This document shows, piece after piece, positions 35,826 through 40,148 of a stretch of DNA of 40,148 nucleotides. Below the pieces are notes generated by a model. It made no database searches. It had not been told where the DNA came from and saw only the letters and a list, made by a program, of their open reading frames with translations. The stretch covers positions 1 through 40,148 of the forward strand of contig CANQOI010000017.1 in assembly GCA_947625435.1 (NCBI GenBank). The letters are read 5' to 3'. The DNA is from an uncultured Clostridia bacterium. Lineage in GTDB: Bacteria > Bacillota > Clostridia > UBA1212 > UBA1255. How positions within the stretch are numbered: the first letter of the stretch is position 1; each line of letters begins with the position of its first letter. The position numbers were made by a program, and so were the translations under genes.

Positions 35826-35863
35826 CCGCAGCCGAAGCGCGGGCCACCCGTCTTACGGGTGGC
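35826..35863 (-). other. Two abutting GC-rich hairpins after spoVT
   Basis: On the minus strand, 35863-35843 forms a perfect 8-bp stem (GCCACCCG with CGGGTGGC, 5-base loop). Immediately after, 35842-35826 forms a stem with a UUCG tetraloop closed by C-G, GC-UUCG-GC, then CCGC/GCGG with one bulged U. No U-tract follows, so it is not a classical terminator. It starts 11 bases beyond the spoVT stop and ends 10 bases from the left inverted repeat. It could act as a 3' mRNA stabiliser, a weak terminator or a REP-like element. Confidence 0.6.
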
Positions 35864-35873
35864 GGCGACTTCT

Positions 35874-36452
35874 TCACTGTTCGAGCTGTCTGCCTATCAC
35901 GGCGGCAGCCGACTGCGTGAGCTTTGCCTCGGTGTCACCGGGTATATTCTTATTGTCCGGTGAAAACATTATGACGGATCCTACGGGGTCGCCGTGTGAT
36001 ATTATGGGCGTACCTACGTATGACATTATCTTATCGGAAGCTATATCTTCTATTATCGGAAAATAATCGCTTTTTCTGTCTTTTGCTATAAATGTCGAAC
36101 GGTCCTCCATGGCCTGCTCCAGCTGTCTCGTTATGCGCTTTCCGGTGAAATCCTTTTTTGATATCCCGGATACTGCCACGACAGTGTCCCTGTCCGTGAT
36201 ACATGTGGGGTACCCCGCCGTTTTGGAGAGGCTGTCGGCAAATTGAAGGGCGAATTCATTGAGATCGCTCATCACGGAGTATTTGCGTAAAATTATCTCG
36301 CCGTCTTCGCCCGTATATATTTCAACTGGATCTCCTTCTCTGAGTCTGAGCGTCCTGCGCATTTCTTTAGGTATCACAATGCGCCCGAGCTCGTCTATCC
36401 GTCTAACTATTCCCGTCGCTTTGAGCATATTGATATTTTTGGTCTCACTCAT
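35874..36452 (-). CDS. spoVT: SpoVT-type sporulation transcription regulator
   Basis: 192 residues: an N-terminal AbrB-like swapped-hairpin DNA-binding domain (about 10-55, with ATGIVRRIDELGRIVIPKEM and RTLRLREGDPVEIY) and a C-terminal GAF-like domain (about 65-190). In Bacillus SpoVT controls forespore genes late in sporulation under sigma-G. ATG at 36452 is chosen because AAGGAG lies about nine bases upstream and the in-frame upstream ATGs have none. No convincing sigma-A or sigma-G promoter was found; the upstream region holds the right arm of a 33-bp inverted repeat. The gene sits wholly between the two repeat arms. Confidence 0.92.
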   Translation of the reverse strand: MSETKNINMLKATGIVRRIDELGRIVIPKEMRRTLRLREGDPVEIYTGEDGEIILRKYSVMSDLNEFALQFADSLSKTAGYPTCITDRDTVVAVSGISKKDFTGKRITRQLEQAMEDRSTFIAKDRKSDYFPIIEDIASDKIMSYVGTPIISHGDPVGSVIMFSPDNKNIPGDTEAKLTQSAAAVIGRQLEQ

Positions 36453-36516
36453 ATATTTAAACTCCTTCATAAAAGCTGTTACGATCATTTCTCCTTAGTA
36501 TTATTTACCACATATG

Positions 36517-36549
36517 AAAAAATATACGTAAGGCTCCAAATTAAACGAT
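36517..36549 (-). repeat. Right arm of 33-bp inverted repeat flanking spoVT
   Basis: The minus strand reads ATCGTTTAATTT, then GGA, then GCCTTACGTATATTTTTT. It lies 65 bases upstream of the spoVT ATG and faces the left arm. No flanking target-site duplication was seen (tatttccaca outside left, cgcgttaaac outside right). Confidence 0.85.
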
Positions 36550-36562
36550 CGCGTTAAACAGC

Positions 36563-36607
36563 AAAAATGCGGAGTATCGCCGCAGGCGGGCGCTTTCTCC
36601 GCATTTT
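36563..36607 (-). terminator. Rho-independent terminator of the MBOAT-AlgX-like operon
   Basis: An 11-bp stem (AAAATGCGGAG with CTCCGCATTTT) encloses a GC-rich loop that can form an inner CGCC/GGCG pairing, and is followed on the minus strand by a T-run. It stands 37 bases after the stop of the AlgX-like gene. The flanking A and T runs could let it work in both directions. Confidence 0.8.
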
Positions 36608-36643
36608 CAGATCATGAAAGGATATCCCCCGAAAGACCGGGCA

Positions 36644-38422
36644 TCATCCCCAAAAACCTATGAGTGAATTTGCTATATTGACATTATCCCCATCGTATCT
36701 TTCGACCGCCAGCAGCAGGAGCACGTCTCCCACAGAGAGCTCCTTGAGAGCATTCTGCACGGCATAATGGTTATTATAGAAATCGCTTCTGTGACATACT
36801 GTGGCTTTTGCAAAATCACGGGCCAGGTACTGCTCCATGGAATGTCTGAAGGAGTCGCCTATGACCACTATCTTGGATCGGTTCGGTGAGTCCGAAGTGA
36901 ACTGTACGAGCTCCACCTCGGAACCTACAGAATTGTCGGGGAAGTACTTAGTATTGACTTTCACGTTCGTTTTATATTCGACCTGATAATCGGTATATGT
37001 TGTCGAATATCCGCAGAAATTCGAAAGATCCCCGCCTGTTCTCTTAGTCTCGTTCACCGTCAGCTCGAGCAGGTTGGTGGTATCCATTCCGAGGGCTCTG
37101 TAGACAGCCATGGTTCCCATAAATCCGCCGATTGAATTCCAGTGAGTATCCTGCTTGTAAAATACATCGTAAAGATATTTGGCCGTATTCAGATCGGAGA
37201 GAGGATACAGATATTTCACGGAGCTGTGCTGCTGCATATAATCGAGGAATACCTCCTGCCTTTTGGGCGTGGACTGTCTCTGATACGAAGGCATATATTC
37301 CGGATAAGCCTGCTCCTTGTTGGGCGCGGCCATCACAACAAGATGGATACCCTTTTTATCGCAGGCTTCCCTGAGCTTTTCAAAGGTGTGCCGCCACGAA
37401 TTCATGGTGCCGTTGTCCAATACATTCGTGCCCTGATAATAACCTATACTGTTGTCGCCCTCGTAGAAGAGCCAGTCGTTTCTCCCGTATATAGCTCCTC
37501 CGGCCGATCTCGGCGCAAGGTACGATGTGGACGTCTTTTTATTTCCCGTGATCTCGAGATTATAATATCCGCACGTACTGCATTTCGAGAGTATGTAGCC
37601 GTAATGCTCCTGATCGGCATTCTGTGTCTTTACCGTCGAATATTTATGGCCTGTCGCCGGTATTTCCTCTGTCTTCGTATCTCCGCATTCCGCGCATGTA
37701 TACACCCTTTCTCCCGCTTCCGTACATGTGGCGTTACGCACAATCCTGCCGGAATCGTATCTGTGCTCATGAGGGGCGGGAGTACGGCCGCCGCCGTCAG
37801 GCGTAGGCGTTGCCGGCTTTGCGGTTACCGTCCCGGTCGCCGGCGCCGTTTCAGAAGAAGTCGAAGGGGCAGGCGTTGCCGGTGCTTCCGCGGAAGGCGT
37901 TTCACCGGGCACAGGTGAAGGCGTACCGATCGGCTCCGGTGTGAGCGTGGGCGTAGGCGTGTTCCCGAACAGGTCGTTAAAATCTGACATATCTATAGTC
38001 GGAAGCTCCTCGTCAGCGTCGTCTCCGGCATTTCCTCCTTCTTCTCCCGACGCATTTTCGGAAGCATCGCCCATGAACAGCTGCGTCAGCTTAGGGTCTA
38101 TATTATTTCTGTAATACGTCTCATATTTCTGTGAAACGGTAGTTTCAAAATATATGAGTGAATTCCTGAAAGGAGAATGATCGCTGTAAAATGATTCAAA
38201 ACGGCTGAACCAGTCGTTCGACATAGTCACTGGGAATTCCGTAAGCTCCCTTTTTTCCGTCAGTCCGCCTTCCTCCTCGGATGCGACGTCATCGCCGAAT
38301 GCAAGCGAAAGTACCCACGGCGATACGGCCACCAGCGCGAACAGTATGATGACAAGTACGGCAAAATGCCTGATATTGCGATCGGCGTTCTCTCTGTTAT
38401 TATTATTTTTATTTTCTTCCAT
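36644..38422 (-). CDS. AlgX/DHHW-like SGNH acetyltransferase with Thr/Pro and Cys-rich insert
   Basis: 592-residue membrane-anchored protein, partner of the MBOAT gene 20 bases upstream. An N-terminal transmembrane helix (about 20-42) leads to the first part of the DHHW fold (EFPVTMSNDWFSRFESFYSDHSPFR). A Thr/Pro-rich linker (about 150-215) and a Cys-rich segment of the HEHRYDSG...TCTEAG...IPATGHKYS type (about 218-290) interrupt it. The catalytic part follows: IYGRNDWLFYEG, DTHWN near residues 424-428 and GDSFRHS near 521, giving a plausible Asp-His-Ser set. AlgX-like proteins accept acetyl groups from an MBOAT partner and O-acetylate extracytoplasmic polysaccharide. GGAGGT precedes the ATG. 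Confidence 0.82.
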   Translation of the reverse strand: MEENKNNNNRENADRNIRHFAVLVIILFALVAVSPWVLSLAFGDDVASEEEGGLTEKRELTEFPVTMSNDWFSRFESFYSDHSPFRNSLIYFETTVSQKYETYYRNNIDPKLTQLFMGDASENASGEEGGNAGDDADEELPTIDMSDFNDLFGNTPTPTLTPEPIGTPSPVPGETPSAEAPATPAPSTSSETAPATGTVTAKPATPTPDGGGRTPAPHEHRYDSGRIVRNATCTEAGERVYTCAECGDTKTEEIPATGHKYSTVKTQNADQEHYGYILSKCSTCGYYNLEITGNKKTSTSYLAPRSAGGAIYGRNDWLFYEGDNSIGYYQGTNVLDNGTMNSWRHTFEKLREACDKKGIHLVVMAAPNKEQAYPEYMPSYQRQSTPKRQEVFLDYMQQHSSVKYLYPLSDLNTAKYLYDVFYKQDTHWNSIGGFMGTMAVYRALGMDTTNLLELTVNETKRTGGDLSNFCGYSTTYTDYQVEYKTNVKVNTKYFPDNSVGSEVELVQFTSDSPNRSKIVVIGDSFRHSMEQYLARDFAKATVCHRSDFYNNHYAVQNALKELSVGDVLLLLAVERYDGDNVNIANSLIGFWG

Positions 38423-38442
38423 TTTACACTGACCTCCGTTCG

Positions 38443-39942
38443 TCAGAAATTGCCGTATATGGACGGGTTATATGAACCGCCCACGAGCATTATGAGGGAC
38501 CATACGAATATCGCGATCTGAGCTATCGTATCGGCGCTCATGAACACGTAGTTGTATTTTACTTTGTCATACAGCTTCATGAGCGGTCTCTGGAGTATAC
38601 CGGTAAGGAGTATTCCGGCTATGAGAGCGACCAGTATCTCCATATCAAGATAGCTGAGTACAGTCAGGCCTGCGCTCGAAGCCTTGAATGAGAACAGCTG
38701 TCTGAAATACCTGCCGGCCGCGTCAAGATTCGGCGCTCTGAAAAGCACCCATCCCATCATAACAACGAACTGCGTGTATATCCAGTTGACGATCTTGACG
38801 GGATTTTTCTTGAGGAGATTTCCGAGGAACGCTCTTTCTATTATGCTGAACAGAGCGAACAGAAGTCCCCAGAGTATGAATGTCAGATTGGCGCCGTGCC
38901 ATATTCCCGTAAGGAGGAACACCATGAACAGGTTGAAATATATCCTCGATTTTTTGCATCTGCTGCCGCCAAGAGGTATGTATATGTAATCCCTGAACCA
39001 GAAGGAAAGCGACATGTGCCATCTGCGCCAGAATTCCTGTATCGAAAACGATGTATACGGATAATTGAAGTTCTCCGTTATATCGAATCCGAACATGAGT
39101 CCTACGCCTATCGCCATATCGGTGTAACCCGAGAAGTCGTAATATATCTGCAATGTGTAAAGGACAAGTCCCAGCCACGCGATACCCGATCCCATGGCGT
39201 CAAGGTTCTCGATCGCCCATATACGGTCCACCTCACGGGCCACGATGTTCGCTATAAGTACCTTCTTTCCGAGGCCGTAACAGAAGCGCTTTATACCGTG
39301 CATGAAACGCTCGGCCGAATGGGTCCTGTTCGTTATCTGCGGGCCCAGATCGCCGTAGCGCATTATGGGTCCCTGCGTGAGCTGTGCGAAGAATGACATG
39401 TAAAGTGCAAAATGCGCGGGATTCTTACACGGCTTTACTTTTCTCGTATATACATCTGCTATGTACGATATTGACTGGAATGTTATGAACGATATGGCAA
39501 GAGGCATGGCGATCGCCTTTATACCCAGTGCGCCGGTGCACTCGAATTTAAGGAGAGAGCTGAATATCCCGCCTATCTTTTCCCCCGAAGTCAGTATCTC
39601 GATAAGGGTGACCATCATGTTGAAATATTTGAATACGACGAGCAGCAGCACATTTATGAAAACGGCGCACACTAGCACTATCTTGCGCGCGCCCTCTTCA
39701 AATCCGGTCTCCAGCTTCTCCATGAATATTCCGGCAAGGTAATTCACCGCCATCATCCCTATGAAAAGGAGCAGCTGATAAAGTCCTCCCCACGCGTAAA
39801 ATACGATGCTGAGCACGAGCAGCAATATGTTCCGCGCATTCGATCTCACATTTTCTTTGCGGATAAAGCCGAAAATGTAATAAATGATCAAAGATACGGG
39901 TAAAAAAATCTCAATAAAAAATACCCCTTTTGCAAACTCCAT
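38443..39942 (-). CDS. MBOAT-family O-acyltransferase (AlgI/DltB-like)
   Basis: 499-residue polytopic membrane protein with about ten hydrophobic helices. The MBOAT core is clear: YPYTSFSIQEFWRRWHMSLS, FRDYIYIPLGG and LTGIWHGANLTFILWG, whose His is the catalytic residue. YDFSGYTDMAIGVGLMFGF is also typical of AlgI. These proteins pass acetyl groups across the membrane to AlgX/DHHW-type partners, here the next gene. The polysaccharide acceptor is unknown (cell-wall polymer or exopolysaccharide). GGAGGG lies six bases before the ATG and a strong promoter upstream. Confidence 0.92.
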   Translation of the reverse strand: MEFAKGVFFIEIFLPVSLIIYYIFGFIRKENVRSNARNILLLVLSIVFYAWGGLYQLLLFIGMMAVNYLAGIFMEKLETGFEEGARKIVLVCAVFINVLLLVVFKYFNMMVTLIEILTSGEKIGGIFSSLLKFECTGALGIKAIAMPLAISFITFQSISYIADVYTRKVKPCKNPAHFALYMSFFAQLTQGPIMRYGDLGPQITNRTHSAERFMHGIKRFCYGLGKKVLIANIVAREVDRIWAIENLDAMGSGIAWLGLVLYTLQIYYDFSGYTDMAIGVGLMFGFDITENFNYPYTSFSIQEFWRRWHMSLSFWFRDYIYIPLGGSRCKKSRIYFNLFMVFLLTGIWHGANLTFILWGLLFALFSIIERAFLGNLLKKNPVKIVNWIYTQFVVMMGWVLFRAPNLDAAGRYFRQLFSFKASSAGLTVLSYLDMEILVALIAGILLTGILQRPLMKLYDKVKYNYVFMSADTIAQIAIFVWSLIMLVGGSYNPSIYGNF

Positions 39943-40003
39943 TTAATTCCCTCCGTATGTAACCGCTGTAATACTGCCAAAGTCTTAAACATCATGTGAA
40001 TGT

Positions 40004-40032
40004 ATTGTAAAATACAAGAGCACAAATGTCAA
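40004..40032 (-). promoter_or_regulatory. Strong sigma-A promoter of the MBOAT operon
   Basis: Minus strand perfect TTGACA (-35, 40032-40027), 17-base spacer, TACAAT (-10, 40009-40004). The best match in the window; leader about 55 nt to the MBOAT ATG. Confidence 0.85.
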
Positions 40033-40107
40033 TTGTTATATATCTCATATGCGTGAGAGACGTGCGTCTGAAGTTACTGTTCAGAGGTATCTAAACGAAA
40101 CATAAGT

Positions 40108-40142
40108 GATTCATCACCAACTTAAATAGTGATGCGTGAATC
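40108..40142. repeat. Imperfect inverted repeat upstream of the MBOAT promoter
   Basis: GATTCATCAC (40108-40117) faces GTGA (40129-40132) and TGAATC (40137-40142), with an unpaired TGCG on one side. The stretch 40033-40148 holds nothing else recognisable. It may be a terminator stem of an outside gene or a regulator site. Confidence 0.3.
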
Positions 40143-40148
40143 CGTAAG

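Noticed and set aside
36453-36516. Sigma-G promoter of spoVT
   Set aside because: AATACTA resembles a sigma-G -10, but the spacing to the GTATA upstream is 20 bases, outside the usual 17-18.
35784-36549. Conventional insertion sequence
   Set aside because: The repeat-flanked segment contains no transposase, and no target-site duplication is visible.
37142-37918. Long plus-strand open frames opposite the AlgX-like gene, addA, recA and others
   Set aside because: They lie antisense to well-recognised genes, lack ribosome sites and known motifs, and have Arg/Tyr/His-rich compositions typical of shadow frames.

Overview
The window reads as chromosome of an anaerobic, spore-forming Firmicute (class Clostridia), probably an uncultured gut or sediment lineage. 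The grounds are a SpoVT-type sporulation regulator, a type III glutamine synthetase, an oxygen-sensitive glycyl-radical enzyme with its activase, AddA-type (not RecB-type) recombination, a clostridial plsX-acpP-rnc cluster, strong GGAGG ribosome sites and many TTG starts. A hand count gives about 48% GC over 2041-2400, but about 59% over 181-540 at the left edge. Almost everything is on the minus strand; only comEA and the glycyl-radical pair (10069-14087) are on plus. No tRNA, rRNA, transposase, integrase or CRISPR array was seen, and no gene-free stretch exceeds about 210 bases.

Layout, left to right. 1-1889: two small membrane-protein genes (one cut by the edge) behind serS, which has its own sigma-A promoter. 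2001-9879: a minus-strand operon transcribed as class II aldolase-like protein, glnN (GS-III), M19 dipeptidase, metallophosphoesterase lipoprotein, TM-anchored metallophosphoesterase and PflX-like radical SAM protein. 9880-10068: divergent regulatory region with a near-perfect 22-bp palindrome. 10069-14087 (+): comEA-like DNA receptor, then glycyl-radical activase and glycyl-radical enzyme. 14095-23145: a long minus-strand cluster recA-recX-rimO-pgsA-plsX-acpP-rnc-thuA-Elp3-like-VTC-DUF4956, joining DNA repair, ribosome modification, phospholipid synthesis, RNA processing and a putative polyphosphate polymerase with its membrane partner. 23227-35689: a minus-strand run of GH106-like glycosidase, addA, rluB-type pseudouridine synthase, then an ABC-DUF1854-ABC trio. 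35784-36549: spoVT enclosed by 33-bp inverted repeats. 36644-39942: an AlgX/DHHW-like SGNH protein and an MBOAT O-acyltransferase behind a strong promoter, a probable cell-surface polysaccharide O-acetylation pair.

Most promising unexplained structures: (1) the 33-bp inverted repeats (30/33 identical) bracketing spoVT plus two abutting hairpins; (2) the ABC-DUF1854-ABC exporter, both ABC subunits carrying an N-terminal soluble domain and zinc ribbon; (3) an orphan glycyl-radical enzyme with Gly-Cys-Gln-Glu at its active site; (4) a two-domain class II aldolase whose second domain has lost its catalytic residues; (5) an AlgX-like protein split by a Thr/Pro linker and Cys-rich insert. Gene functions come from recognising family motifs by eye; no database search was possible.
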